DNA of 64,000 nucleotides, taken from assembly GCF_036503815.1 (NCBI RefSeq), contig NZ_AP027764.1:4030001-4094000 (forward strand), read 5' to 3'. The DNA is from Escherichia coli (GTDB lineage: Bacteria > Pseudomonadota > Gammaproteobacteria > Enterobacterales > Enterobacteriaceae). Numbering within the stretch: the first letter of the stretch is position 1; each line of letters begins with the position of its first letter. Both the position numbers and the translations under genes were made by a program. The notes under the pieces are model-generated. The model saw only the letters and a program-made list of their open reading frames with translations, had not been told where the DNA came from and made no database searches. Shown one piece after another: positions 18,891-29,174 of the stretch.

Positions 18891-19114
18891 GTGCGGATTC
18901 CTGGGGTTAATGGCTATAAGGGTAAGAGCGCAACTCCAGTGACGCTATCATACGCACTAATCAATGCGGCGCAAGACTGCGAAATTGTCTTTTTTTACGC
19001 TACAATCCCATAAATTTACCTGGTAAATAGTGAGCGAACGTTTCATCAATTTCGCTTTCGTGCGCTCATTTTTAACGTTTTGATAATCATGATGAATTCC
19101 CGGGAATATAAATT

Positions 19115-19735
19115 ATGAGGTATATAGTTGCCTTAACGGGAGGCATTGGCAGTGGCAAGAGTACCGTTGCCAATGCGTTTGCTGATCTCGGAATTAACGT
19201 CATTGATGCCGATATTATTGCTCGTCAGGTGGTTGAACCAGGTGCACCTGCGCTACATGCCATTGCTGATCACTTTGGCGCTAACATGATTGCTGCTGAT
19301 GGAACATTGCAGCGCCGGGCCTTGCGCGAGCGGATTTTCGCCAACCCGGAAGAGAAAAACTGGCTTAACGCCCTGCTGCATCCGCTGATTCAGCAAGAGA
19401 CGCAACACCAGATCCAGCAAGCATCTTCCCCCTATGTACTTTGGGTTGTGCCATTGCTGGTAGAAAACTCATTGTATAAAAAAGCGAATCGAGTGCTGGT
19501 GGTGGATGTCAGCCCAGAAACGCAACTTAAACGCACCATGCAGCGCGATGATGTCACTCGCGAGCATGTCGAACAAATCCTTGCTGCTCAGGCAACGCGC
19601 GAAGCTCGCCTTGCCGTGGCAGATGACGTCATTGATAATAACGGCGCACCGGATGCTATCGCATCGGATGTTGCCCGCCTGCACGCACACTATTTGCAGC
19701 TTGCGTCGCAGTTTGTCTCACAGGAAAAACCGTAA
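19115..19735 (+). CDS. coaE: dephospho-CoA kinase
   Basis: CoaE phosphorylates dephospho-CoA, the last step of coenzyme A synthesis. The 206 residues start with a P-loop (GGIGSGKST, about 9-17) and show the family DADIIARQVVEPG segment. Its stop shares one base with the zapD start (TAATG), so the two are probably co-translated. Confidence 0.98.
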   Translation: MRYIVALTGGIGSGKSTVANAFADLGINVIDADIIARQVVEPGAPALHAIADHFGANMIAADGTLQRRALRERIFANPEEKNWLNALLHPLIQQETQHQIQQASSPYVLWVVPLLVENSLYKKANRVLVVDVSPETQLKRTMQRDDVTREHVEQILAAQATREARLAVADDVIDNNGAPDAIASDVARLHAHYLQLASQFVSQEKP

Positions 19736-20478
19736 TGCAGACCCAGGTCCTTTTTGAACATCCACTAAATGAAAAAATGCGTACATGGCTGCGCATTGAG
19801 TTTTTGATTCAGCAACTCACCGTTAATCTACCCGTCGTTGACTACGCTGGCGCTCTGCATTTCTTCCGCAATGTCAGTGAATTACTGGATGTTTTCGAGC
19901 GCGGCGAAGTCCGTACTGAGCTGTTGAAAGAACTTGACCGCCAGCAGCGCAAACTCCAGACCTGGATTGGCGTGCCTGGCGTGGACCAGAGCCGTATTGA
20001 AGCATTAATTCAGCAGTTAAAAGCGGCGGGGAGCGTATTAATTTCCGCGCCGCGTATCGGGCAATTTCTGCGTGAAGATCGTTTGATTGCTCTGGTGCGT
20101 CAGCGACTGAGCATCCCAGGCGGCTGTTGTAGCTTTGATTTACCTACATTGCACATTTGGCTGCATCTACCCCAGGCGCAGCGCGACAGCCAGGTAGAAA
20201 CCTGGATTGCCAGCCTGAACCCGCTCACCCAGGCACTTACCATGGTGCTGGATTTAATTCGCCAGTCGGCCCCCTTCCGTAAACAAACCAGCCTGAATGG
20301 TTTTTATCAGGATAACGGTGGCGATGCCGACTTGCTGCGCCTGAATCTGTCACTCGATTCACAGCTTTATCCGCAAATTTCCGGTCATAAGAGCCGTTTT
20401 GCCATTCGTTTTATGCCGCTGGACAGTGAAAACGGACAGGTACCGGAACGTCTGGATTTCGAACTGGCCTGTTGCTAA
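19735..20478 (+). CDS. zapD: cell division protein ZapD (FtsZ-binding)
   Basis: ZapD binds the C-terminal tail of FtsZ and bundles its filaments at the division site. The 247-residue product matches the family length and start (MQTQVLFEHPLNEKMR). It is mostly helical with no membrane segment. It is the middle gene of coaE-zapD-yacG. Confidence 0.97.
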   Translation: MQTQVLFEHPLNEKMRTWLRIEFLIQQLTVNLPVVDYAGALHFFRNVSELLDVFERGEVRTELLKELDRQQRKLQTWIGVPGVDQSRIEALIQQLKAAGSVLISAPRIGQFLREDRLIALVRQRLSIPGGCCSFDLPTLHIWLHLPQAQRDSQVETWIASLNPLTQALTMVLDLIRQSAPFRKQTSLNGFYQDNGGDADLLRLNLSLDSQLYPQISGHKSRFAIRFMPLDSENGQVPERLDFELACC

Positions 20479-20487
20479 GGAGTAAAA

Positions 20488-20685
20488 ATGTCAGAAACTA
20501 TTACGGTGAATTGCCCAACCTGCGGGAAAACGGTGGTGTGGGGTGAAATCAGCCCGTTTCGGCCATTTTGTTCCAAACGTTGCCAGCTGATCGACCTCGG
20601 AGAATGGGCTGCTGAAGAAAAACGAATCCCCAGCAGTGGCGATCTTTCCGAAAGCGATGACTGGAGCGAAGAGCCAAAGCAGTGA
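20488..20685 (+). CDS. yacG: YacG zinc-binding inhibitor of DNA gyrase
   Basis: YacG is a small zinc protein known to bind GyrB and inhibit gyrase. The 65 residues carry the four zinc ligands Cys9, Cys12, Cys28 and Cys32 (CPTC ... CSKRC) and an acidic C-terminal tail. An AGGAG site sits 9 bases after zapD. It is the last gene before a REP cluster. Confidence 0.96.
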
Positions 20686-20695
20686 CATTTTATCT

Positions 20696-20900
20696 GATGC
20701 GACGCTGGCCTGATAAGACGCGGGCAGCGTCGCATCAGGCATCGTGTGCAAATGTCGGATGCGGCGGGAACGCCTTATCCGACCTACAAGACCTTACATA
20801 TCAACGTGTTAAAATTGTAGATACTGATAAGACGCGCCAGCGTCGCATCGGGCATCTTGTGCAAATGTTGGATGCGGCATAAACGCCTATCCGACATACA
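20696..20900. repeat. REP/BIME cluster between yacG and mutT
   Basis: Alternating REP palindromes of the enterobacterial type fill the space between the convergent genes: CTGATGCGACGCTG with its inverted partner (20696-20745), GTCGGATGCGGCGGGAACGC...CCTTATCCGAC (about 20755-20785), a second pair at about 20828-20858, and GGATGCGGCATAAACGCC...ATCCGAC (about 20869-20895). The last unit overlaps the end of mutT. Such elements can protect mRNA ends and bind gyrase or IHF. Confidence 0.9.
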
Positions 20901-21285
20901 CACGCTTAAGCTTCGCAAGTACCGGTTCATTGGCTGGCGGAAAATCATCGGCATTCAGACCAACCAGCGACATCCACTCACCGGGTTGCCCTTCTTTACC
21001 CCACGGCTCCCCTTCCCAGCTTTCGACCAGCCAGAACCACAGTGTTATATGCCTGTCCGGGAATTCATATTCCAGTTTTTCAAATAGCGAATAATGTTGT
21101 GGGGTAATCCCGACTTCTTCCTGAAGTTCACGCACCACCGCCTGTTCCGGCGTTTCGCCCATTTCAATTTTACCGCCAGGAAACTCCAGTTTATTCGCCA
21201 TGTGCGCATCTGCGGCGCGACGGGTTATAAAGATTTCATTGTTCTCGTTGCGAATAATACCTACCGCAATTTGCAGCTTTTTCAT
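20887..21285 (-). CDS. mutT: 8-oxo-dGTP diphosphatase
   Basis: MutT hydrolyses 8-oxo-dGTP and so prevents A:T to C:G transversions. The 132-residue protein carries the Nudix box GGKIEMGETPEQAVVREL followed by QEEVGI (about residues 37-60). K-12 MutT is 129 residues and ends KRL as I recall; here the end reads KRVYVG, because the last codons and the stop lie in the adjoining REP palindrome. The catalytic part is unaffected. It follows secA on the same strand, after a terminator. Confidence 0.98.
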   Translation of the reverse strand: MKKLQIAVGIIRNENNEIFITRRAADAHMANKLEFPGGKIEMGETPEQAVVRELQEEVGITPQHYSLFEKLEYEFPDRHITLWFWLVESWEGEPWGKEGQPGEWMSLVGLNADDFPPANEPVLAKLKRVYVG

Positions 21286-21297
21286 TGTCTTAAACCT

Positions 21298-21328
21298 ATA
21301 AAAAAGGCGCAGAATCCTGCGCCTTTTA
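21298..21328 (-). terminator. terminator between secA and mutT
   Basis: AAGGCGCAG / CTGCGCCTT form a 9-bp stem with a 4-base loop, followed on the minus strand by a T-run. It would end or reduce the secM-secA message before mutT. Confidence 0.88.
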
Positions 21329-21343
21329 CTTCAACTGTTAGCT

Positions 21344-24049
21344 TTATTGCAGGCGACCGTGGCACTGCTTGTATTTTTTACCAGAACCGCACGGACAAGG
21401 ATCATTACGTCCAACTTTGCGTTCACCGGTTTGTGCCGCCAGTGCAGCTGCGGCTGCAGAGTCGTCATCCTGATGGCTAAGCTGCTGCATTTGCGCTAAA
21501 CGCTCGGCTTCCATACGACGCTGTTGTTCCAGCTCCTCAACCTCTTCAGGCATACGTACCTGGACTTTGCTCAGCGTGCTGATGACTTCATATTTCAGCG
21601 ACTCCAGCATCGCTGCAAACATGGAGAACGATTCACGTTTGTATTCCTGCTTCGGATCTTTCTGTGCATAGCCACGCAGGTGGATACCTTGACGCAGATA
21701 ATCCATCGCCGCCAGGTGCTCTTTCCACAGGGAGTCAAGCGTTTGCAGCATGACGCCTTTCTCGAAGTGACGCATCATCTCAGCGCCAACCACTTCTTCT
21801 TTACGCTGATACACTTCGATGGACTGCGCCAGAATACGCTCACGCAGCGTCTCTTCATGCAGTTCTGGCTCTTTGTCCAGCCACTCGGCAATCGGCAAAT
21901 CGAGGTCGAAATCGTTCTTCAGACGTTCCTGCAGCCCCGGAATATCCCACATTTCTTCCAGCGACTGCGGTGGAATGTAGGCATCGATGGTCGCTTTGAA
22001 CACATCTTCACGAATGCTGTTGATGGTATCGCTCACATCGCTGACATCCAGCAGTTCATTACGCTGGGAGTAAATGGCGCGACGCTGATCGTTAGCCACG
22101 TCATCATATTCCAGCAGTTGCTTACGAATATCGAAGTTACGGCTTTCAACTTTACGCTGAGCGTTGGCAATCGCTTTGGTCACCCACGGGTGCTCGATGG
22201 CTTCGCCTGGTTTCATACCCAGTTTACGCATCATGCCGGAAACACGGTCAGAAGCAAAAATACGCATCAGCGCATCTTCCATCGACAGGTAGAAACGGGA
22301 AGAACCGGCATCCCCCTGGCGCCCAGAACGACCGCGTAGCTGGTTATCGATACGACGAGATTCGTGACGTTCTGTACCGATGATATGCAGACCACCTGCA
22401 GCCAGTACCGCATCGTGGCGCACCTGCCAGTCGGCCTTAATTTTTTCAATTTGCTCTGCGGTCGGATTTTCCAGCGCGGCAACTTCTGCCTGCCAGCTAC
22501 CACCGAGCACAATATCTGTACCACGACCCGCCATGTTGGTCGCGATAGTCACCGCAGCCGGATAACCTGCCTGAGCAACAATCGCCGCTTCGTTGGCGTG
22601 GAATTTGGCGTTCAGGACGTTGTGCTTAATACCGGCTTTGGTCAGTTCGTTTGACACCAGCTCAGATTTTTCGATGGAGATAGTACCCACCAGCACTGGC
22701 TGGCCCTTCGCGGTACGCTCTTTGATATCTTCGATGATCGCCTGGATTTTTTCCGCTTCAGTCATATAGACCAAATCAGGCAGATCTTTACGAATCATCG
22801 GACGGTTGGTCGGAACAACAACGGTATCCAGCTTGTAGATTGAGCTAAATTCGAAAGCTTCGGTATCAGCAGTACCGGTCATGCCCGCCAGTTTTTCATA
22901 CAAACGGAAGTAGTTCTGGAAGGTGATCGACGCCAGCGTCTGGTTTTCGTTCTGGATCTGTACTCCTTCTTTCGCTTCCACTGCCTGATGCAGGCCATCG
23001 GACCAACGACGTCCCTGCATGGTACGACCGGTGTGTTCGTCAACGATGATAACTTCACCATCTTTAACGATGTAGTCGACGTCTCGGGTAAACAGCGCAT
23101 GAGCGCGCAGCGCCGCCGTTACGTGGTGCATCAGCATGATGTTGGCCGGAGAGTACAGAGACTCCCCTTCATCCATGATGCCTTCTTTCACCAGCAGTTC
23201 TTCAATCAGCACCAGACCACGTTCGGTCAGGTTCACCTGGCGAGATTTTTCGTCCACCGAGAAGTGGCCTTCGCCCTGGAAGGTTTCGGAGTCTTCTTTT
23301 TCCTGACGGATCAGGTGCGGAATAATTTTATTCACGCGTTTATACATTTCCGAGCTGTCTTCTGCCGGGCCGGAAATGATCAGCGGTGTACGCGCTTCAT
23401 CGATCAGGATGGAGTCCACTTCGTCCACCAGCGCATAGTGCAGTTTACGCTGTACACGTTCTTCAGGGCTGAACGCCATGTTATCGCGCAGGTAGTCAAA
23501 GCCGTATTCGTTGTTCGTACCGTAAGTGATGTCAGCTGCGTAAGCTTCACGCTTCGCCGGTGCTGGCATGCCCGGCAGGTTGATACCGACAGTCAGGCCA
23601 AGGAATTCAAACAGCGGACGGTTGTTTTCGGCGTCACGTTGCGCCAGGTAGTCGTTGACGGTAACAACGTGTACGCCCTTACCGGTTAATGCGTTCAGGT
23701 AAGCAGGCAGCGTTGCGGTCAGGGTTTTACCTTCACCGGTACGCATTTCCGCGATGCAGCGTTCGTTAAGAACCATACCGCCGAGTAACTGAACGTCGAA
23801 GTGACGCATACCAAAGACGCGCTTACTTGCCTCACGCACCACAGCGAAAGCTTCTGGGATCAGATTTTCCAGCACTTCGCCTTTTTCCAGACGTGCACGA
23901 AACTCTGCGGTTTTCCCTTTCAGTTCTTCGTCGGAGAGTTTTTCCATCTCCGGTTCCATGGCATTGATGATGTTGACGACTTTGCGCATCCGGCGCAGGG
24001 TGCGATCGTTACGACTACCGAAAACTTTAGTTAATAATTTGATTAGCAT
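21344..24049 (-). CDS. secA: preprotein translocase ATPase SecA
   Basis: SecA is the motor that pushes unfolded preproteins through SecYEG. The 901 residues contain Walker A MRTGEGKT (about 102-109), the Walker B-like DEVDSILIDEART, helicase motifs including TNMAGRGTDI, and the C-terminal zinc finger CPCGSGKKYKQCH used for SecB and lipid contacts. It lies directly after secM in one transcript; arrest of SecM translation exposes the secA ribosome site. Confidence 0.99.
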   Translation of the reverse strand: MLIKLLTKVFGSRNDRTLRRMRKVVNIINAMEPEMEKLSDEELKGKTAEFRARLEKGEVLENLIPEAFAVVREASKRVFGMRHFDVQLLGGMVLNERCIAEMRTGEGKTLTATLPAYLNALTGKGVHVVTVNDYLAQRDAENNRPLFEFLGLTVGINLPGMPAPAKREAYAADITYGTNNEYGFDYLRDNMAFSPEERVQRKLHYALVDEVDSILIDEARTPLIISGPAEDSSEMYKRVNKIIPHLIRQEKEDSETFQGEGHFSVDEKSRQVNLTERGLVLIEELLVKEGIMDEGESLYSPANIMLMHHVTAALRAHALFTRDVDYIVKDGEVIIVDEHTGRTMQGRRWSDGLHQAVEAKEGVQIQNENQTLASITFQNYFRLYEKLAGMTGTADTEAFEFSSIYKLDTVVVPTNRPMIRKDLPDLVYMTEAEKIQAIIEDIKERTAKGQPVLVGTISIEKSELVSNELTKAGIKHNVLNAKFHANEAAIVAQAGYPAAVTIATNMAGRGTDIVLGGSWQAEVAALENPTAEQIEKIKADWQVRHDAVLAAGGLHIIGTERHESRRIDNQLRGRSGRQGDAGSSRFYLSMEDALMRIFASDRVSGMMRKLGMKPGEAIEHPWVTKAIANAQRKVESRNFDIRKQLLEYDDVANDQRRAIYSQRNELLDVSDVSDTINSIREDVFKATIDAYIPPQSLEEMWDIPGLQERLKNDFDLDLPIAEWLDKEPELHEETLRERILAQSIEVYQRKEEVVGAEMMRHFEKGVMLQTLDSLWKEHLAAMDYLRQGIHLRGYAQKDPKQEYKRESFSMFAAMLESLKYEVISTLSKVQVRMPEEVEELEQQRRMEAERLAQMQQLSHQDDDSAAAAALAAQTGERKVGRNDPCPCGSGKKYKQCHGRLQ

Positions 24050-24110
24050 AATAAAATCTCAAACGCCCCGCGTTGCGGAGTCAATAAAATGAAGTAAAGG
24101 TTTATTGTTG

Positions 24111-24623
24111 TTAGCTGAGGCGTTGAGGGCCAGCACGGATGCCTTGCGCCTGGCTTATCCAGACGGGCGTGCTGAATTTTGCTTGCGGGGTAAAATGCGC
24201 ATAATCAATGCGATAACCCTTTTCAGACGGCGTGCCTTCCTGGGTCAACAGCGCGCTGAGCGTATCCAGTAATGCAAGATGTTGCGCCTGAAGAGGCAAA
24301 GATTCTTCAGCAACGGGCAGCGTTTGCGGTGCCATTGCGAAGGAAAGATGACGGATTACCGTGCGAATGGCATGTTGATGCCAGTAATCAACGGAATAGT
24401 TCGAATTCGGGCGGCGCGTGTTCGCTTCCAGCATGGCCAATTGACCAAAGTTAACTTTGGCTGAAGGCTCGTGGTTGCGGGTTGTCGCTTTTGCGGGCGC
24501 GTTTGGTTCGGCGGCGTTGCTGAGCGCAGGCAAACCTAAACTCGCCGCGACCATCCCTAATAAGAGATGCGGCCAGAAGTAGCGTTTACCAAACTGTCGC
24601 CAGCGCGTCAGTATTCCACTCAC
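24111..24623 (-). CDS. secM: secretion monitor SecM (arrest peptide)
   Basis: SecM stalls its own ribosome when export is slow, which raises SecA synthesis. From the GTG at 24623 the product has 170 residues, starting (V)SGILTRWRQFGKRYFW with an exported signal sequence (cleavage likely after SNA in LPALSNAAEP). The arrest motif FSTPVWISQAQGIRAGP is complete near the C-terminus and is followed by QRLS; K-12 ends QRLT as I recall. An upstream ATG in the same frame (24776) falls in the lpxC terminator region and is unlikely to be used. Spacing to secA is 61 bases. Confidence 0.97.
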   Translation of the reverse strand: MSGILTRWRQFGKRYFWPHLLLGMVAASLGLPALSNAAEPNAPAKATTRNHEPSAKVNFGQLAMLEANTRRPNSNYSVDYWHQHAIRTVIRHLSFAMAPQTLPVAEESLPLQAQHLALLDTLSALLTQEGTPSEKGYRIDYAHFTPQAKFSTPVWISQAQGIRAGPQRLS

Positions 24624-24774
24624 GTTATTGCCATCCCGATCGTATTCAAACGTATTTAGCGCACAAATCTTATCATTAAAGCCTGAAGTCCACAGCACGA
24701 ATGAAGATAAGTTGTGCGTAAAAGTGCTTAAGAAAACAGCGTTCGCACCGTTTTTTATCGTTCTTATAAAATTC

Positions 24775-24827
24775 AAAAAAAAACGACTGGTTCACCTGGC
24801 CGGAGAGAGTGCCAGATTTGCCAGTCG
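24775..24827 (-). terminator. terminator after lpxC
   Basis: CGACTGG and CCAGTCG pair around an inner CTGGC / GCCAG stem; on the minus strand a run of T follows. It marks the end of the dcw transcript after lpxC. Confidence 0.85.
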
Positions 24828-24853
24828 AATTTTATACGACAGTATAAATGTCG

Positions 24854-25792
<939 letters not shown>

Positions 25793-25871
25793 CTATCCAA
25801 CCGAAGTGTACTATACATTCGGCGGGCCAGTTTAGCACAAAGAGCCTCGAAACCCAAATTCCAGTCAATTC

Positions 25872-27023
25872 TTAATCAGCTTGCTTACGCAGGAATGCTG
25901 GGATATCCAGATAATCCGGCTCTTTCGCAGTTTGCGGCGCATTGTCATTCACGACTTTAGCAACCGGCTTCTGCTCCTGGGTCAGCGGAGCCATCCCGTG
26001 CTGCTGGTAGCGATCCATCACTGGCTGCTGAACCTGCTTATTGGTCACCAGAGTGATTTCAGGACGTTTGTCCATGCCTATACCTGTCGCAACAACGGTT
26101 ACGCGCAGCTCGTCATTCATATCCGGGTCAAGAGAAGTACCGATAACCACAGTTGCGTTGTCGGATGCAAATGCACGGATGGTGTTACCTACCGTTTCGA
26201 ACTCATCCAGACGCAGGTCGAAGCCCGCCGTGATGTTAACCAGCACGCCGCGCGCGCCAGACAGATCGATATCTTCCAGCAGCGGAGAGGAGATAGCCAT
26301 TTCAGCAGCTTCTTCCGCACGGTCTTCGCCGCTCGCCACACCAGAACCCATCATTGCGTAGCCCATTTCAGACATTACGGTACGTACGTCTGCAAAGTCC
26401 ACGTTCATCAGGCCTGGACGAGTAATCAGTTCAGCGATACCTTGCACAGCACCTTTCAGTACATCGTTCGCTGCGCCAAATGCATCCAGCAGGGAGATAC
26501 CGCGGCCCAAGACTTTCAGCAGTTTGTCGTTAGGGATAGTGATCAGAGAGTCCACATGCTTGGACAGTTCAGTGATCCCCTGCTCAGCGAATGCCATACG
26601 CTTCTTGCCTTCAAAGTTGAAAGGCTTAGTCACGACAGCAACGGTCAGGATCCCCAAATCTTTTGCCACTTCAGCGACAACTGGTGCTGCACCAGTACCG
26701 GTACCACCACCCATACCCGCAGCAATAAAGACCATGTCTGCACCTTCCAGCGCCGCACGCAGTGCATCGCGATCCTCATCAGCCGCATTACGGCCAACTT
26801 CTGGATTTGCGCCAGCTCCCAGTCCTTTGGTGATACCGCTACCGATTTGAATCGTCTGTCCAACCGCTGTTTTACGCAGCGCTTGTGCATCGGTATTTAC
26901 CGCGAAGAATTCAACACCTTCAATGCGCTCGCGCACCATGTGTTCAACAGCATTACCGCCGCCGCCGCCGACGCCGATGACTTTAATCACCGCGTCATTG
27001 GTAAGTTCCATTGGTTCAAACAT
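25872..27023 (-). CDS. ftsZ: cell division GTPase FtsZ
   Basis: FtsZ is the tubulin homologue that polymerises into the Z ring. The 383 residues include the GGGTGTG tubulin signature (about 103-109), GTP contacts near the N-terminus (GVGGGGGNA), and the conserved C-terminal peptide DYLDIPAFLRKQAD that binds FtsA, ZipA and ZapD. It lies 60 bases after ftsA; several known promoters feed it from within ddlB, ftsQ and ftsA. The long open frame on the other strand is a shadow. Confidence 0.99.
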   Translation of the reverse strand: MFEPMELTNDAVIKVIGVGGGGGNAVEHMVRERIEGVEFFAVNTDAQALRKTAVGQTIQIGSGITKGLGAGANPEVGRNAADEDRDALRAALEGADMVFIAAGMGGGTGTGAAPVVAEVAKDLGILTVAVVTKPFNFEGKKRMAFAEQGITELSKHVDSLITIPNDKLLKVLGRGISLLDAFGAANDVLKGAVQGIAELITRPGLMNVDFADVRTVMSEMGYAMMGSGVASGEDRAEEAAEMAISSPLLEDIDLSGARGVLVNITAGFDLRLDEFETVGNTIRAFASDNATVVIGTSLDPDMNDELRVTVVATGIGMDKRPEITLVTNKQVQQPVMDRYQQHGMAPLTQEQKPVAKVVNDNAPQTAKEPDYLDIPAFLRKQAD

Positions 27024-27083
27024 AGTTTCTCTCCGATTTGTGCCTGTCGCCTGAGGCCGTAATTATCGTCGACCTCATAAAAA

Positions 27084-28346
27084 TTAAAACTCTTTTCGCA
27101 GCCAACTATTGAGTCGCTTGATCCACGAGCCAACTGATGCTGTAACACGTTTTTCTACTTCAGCTTCACCGTTAAGATGTGACTCTTTCCCGTAGTGAAG
27201 CAATCCCACCGCCGTCGAATAATACGGCTCCTGAGCATAATCCGTTAAACCGGTAATGTTCAGCGGCGCGCCGATGCGCACCTGCGTATGAAACACGCGC
27301 TGAGCACAAGCTGCAAGCCCTTCAATCTGCGCTGCGCCACCGGTTAATACAATGCCTGCCGCCAGGTGATGTTTAACCCCTTGTTGGCGAAGCTTTTCCT
27401 GCAACTGCAATATCTCTTCGTTGACCAGGTTGAGCAGTTCGGTATAGCGTGGCTCGATCACCTCTGCCAGGGTCTGACGTTGCAGACTCCGCGGTGGACG
27501 ACCGCCTACGCTCGGCACTTCCACGCTCTCATCTTTTCCAACGATGGAACCCAGCGCACAACCGTGGCGAACTTTAATCGCTTCGGCGTCGCTTGGCGGC
27601 GTGCCAAAGGCGTAAGCGATATCACTGGTCACGACATTGCCAGCATAAGGAATTACCTTAGTGTGGCGCAATGCCCCACCGGTATAAACGGCGATATCCA
27701 TTGTACCACCACCGATATCGACGACGCAGACACCCAGTTCACGTTCATCTTCCGTCAATACCGAATAACTTGATGCCAGTCCGGCAAATATCAGTTGGTC
27801 AACTTTCAGCCCACAACGTTCAACCGCTTTGACGATGTTTTTCGCCATATCGTTGTGACATGTGATCAGATGCACTTTTGCCTGCATCCGCACGCCCGAA
27901 AGTCCTACCGGATTCTTGATCCCTTCCTGATAGTCAATCGCATACTCTTGCGGGATCACATGCAGCACACGATGCTCATCGCGCACACGCACTGATTTCG
28001 CGGTATGGACGACGTTTTCCACATCTTCTTGCGTCACTTCTTCTTCAGAAATAGGCACCATACCAATTTCATTCTGGCAGCTGATGTGCTTACCAGAAAG
28101 CGCCAGATATACCGAAGAGATCTGACAATCTGCCATCAATTCTGCCTGGTCAATGGCGCGTTGTACGCACTTGACCACGGATTCGAGGTCGTTTACCCCG
28201 CCTTTATCCATACCACGCGACGGGCAGCTGCCCACGCCAATGATATTGACCATACCGTCGGGCAGAACTTCCCCTACTAAAGCGGCAACCTTCGCGGTAC
28301 CAATCTCCAGTCCTACTACCAGTTTTCTGTCCGTCGCCTTGATCAT
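27084..28346 (-). CDS. ftsA: cell division protein FtsA
   Basis: FtsA is an actin-like ATPase that ties FtsZ to the inner membrane. The 420-residue protein shows actin-family nucleotide motifs (VGLEIGTAKVAALVG near the N-terminus; VVDIGGGTMDIAVYTGG mid-protein; GIVLTGGAAQIEG) and ends in the amphipathic membrane-targeting helix (GSWIKRLNSWLRKEF). The ATG overlaps the ftsQ stop by 4 bases. Confidence 0.99.
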   Translation of the reverse strand: MIKATDRKLVVGLEIGTAKVAALVGEVLPDGMVNIIGVGSCPSRGMDKGGVNDLESVVKCVQRAIDQAELMADCQISSVYLALSGKHISCQNEIGMVPISEEEVTQEDVENVVHTAKSVRVRDEHRVLHVIPQEYAIDYQEGIKNPVGLSGVRMQAKVHLITCHNDMAKNIVKAVERCGLKVDQLIFAGLASSYSVLTEDERELGVCVVDIGGGTMDIAVYTGGALRHTKVIPYAGNVVTSDIAYAFGTPPSDAEAIKVRHGCALGSIVGKDESVEVPSVGGRPPRSLQRQTLAEVIEPRYTELLNLVNEEILQLQEKLRQQGVKHHLAAGIVLTGGAAQIEGLAACAQRVFHTQVRIGAPLNITGLTDYAQEPYYSTAVGLLHYGKESHLNGEAEVEKRVTASVGSWIKRLNSWLRKEF

Positions 28347-29173
28347 TGTTGTTCTGCCTGTGCCTGATTTTGTTGCTGAGTAGATTCCTCTGGCGGCAAG
28401 GGCGCCCAGCCTACTGCCGCTCCAGAGTCATAACGCAAATCAACGTAGCTAATCCGTTTGCCATCGGTTTGCGCCTGCTGCTGTAAAACCGGATAAAGTT
28501 CTACAAAGCGAGCCAAACGTTTCATCGTATCGCCCCGGCCAAGATTGAGCTTAATATCGTTATTCAGCGTCAACTGCCAGGAACGCCGCGCGGTCATCGC
28601 CGCTTCCTTCAGAGTAAATCTGTCCTTTGCCAGCATCTGCCCCATTTCGCGATAGCCCTGCAACACTTCATTGGCGCTGCCTTCCGGGCCATACAGCATT
28701 GGAAGCACCTGCTTGCTGGTGCGATCTGGCGGCACGCTGAAAGTGTTTCCTTCCGCGTCTACCATATGTTGATCATTCCACCGCGCAATAGGCACATATT
28801 CAACCAGATGAATCTTCAATTCATCAGGCCACTGCTTTCTGACGCTCACCTGCTTAATCCACGGCAGGCGTTGTTCTATTTGCGTCTGGATGATGTTGAC
28901 ATCCTGGGTCATAAAGGTACCTGGCTCACCCAATGCCAGGATCGACTGCCGGATATCGTCATTACGCGTGTAATGGCGTTCACCGGTCAACACCAGCTTT
29001 GAGAGCGGCAGGCGTTGCGCATCTTCCATCCAGCCCAACACGACCCAGCCGCTCACCAACACTGTCGTTAAAACGGTCAGCAGGAAAAGGATCCCCGCCA
29101 GACGCGTTCCATTATTGCGGCGAGAAGAAACCTCTTCTTCGCTGTTTCGCGTGTTCAGAGCAGCCTGCGACAT
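28343..29173 (-). CDS. ftsQ: cell division protein FtsQ
   Basis: FtsQ joins FtsB and FtsL in the periplasmic divisome subcomplex. The 276 residues form a short cytoplasmic tail, one membrane segment (about 26-48, GILFLLTVLTTVLVSGWVVL), a POTRA domain (about 57-126) and a beta domain. The ATG lies one base after the ddlB stop. Confidence 0.99.
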   Translation of the reverse strand: MSQAALNTRNSEEEVSSRRNNGTRLAGILFLLTVLTTVLVSGWVVLGWMEDAQRLPLSKLVLTGERHYTRNDDIRQSILALGEPGTFMTQDVNIIQTQIEQRLPWIKQVSVRKQWPDELKIHLVEYVPIARWNDQHMVDAEGNTFSVPPDRTSKQVLPMLYGPEGSANEVLQGYREMGQMLAKDRFTLKEAAMTARRSWQLTLNNDIKLNLGRGDTMKRLARFVELYPVLQQQAQTDGKRISYVDLRYDSGAAVGWAPLPPEESTQQQNQAQAEQQ

Positions 29174-29174
29174 A

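Noticed and set aside
20696..20900. Possible CRISPR-like array
   Set aside because: The repeats are palindromic REP units in alternating orientation with unequal spacing, with no cas genes and no uniform spacers.
20682..21087. Short frames across the REP cluster after yacG
   Set aside because: They read through REP palindromes, whose lack of stops is a product of their sequence.
25881..27062. 393-codon open frame opposite ftsZ
   Set aside because: It is antisense to ftsZ, Cys/His-rich and low in plausible hydrophobic core, and has no promoter context.
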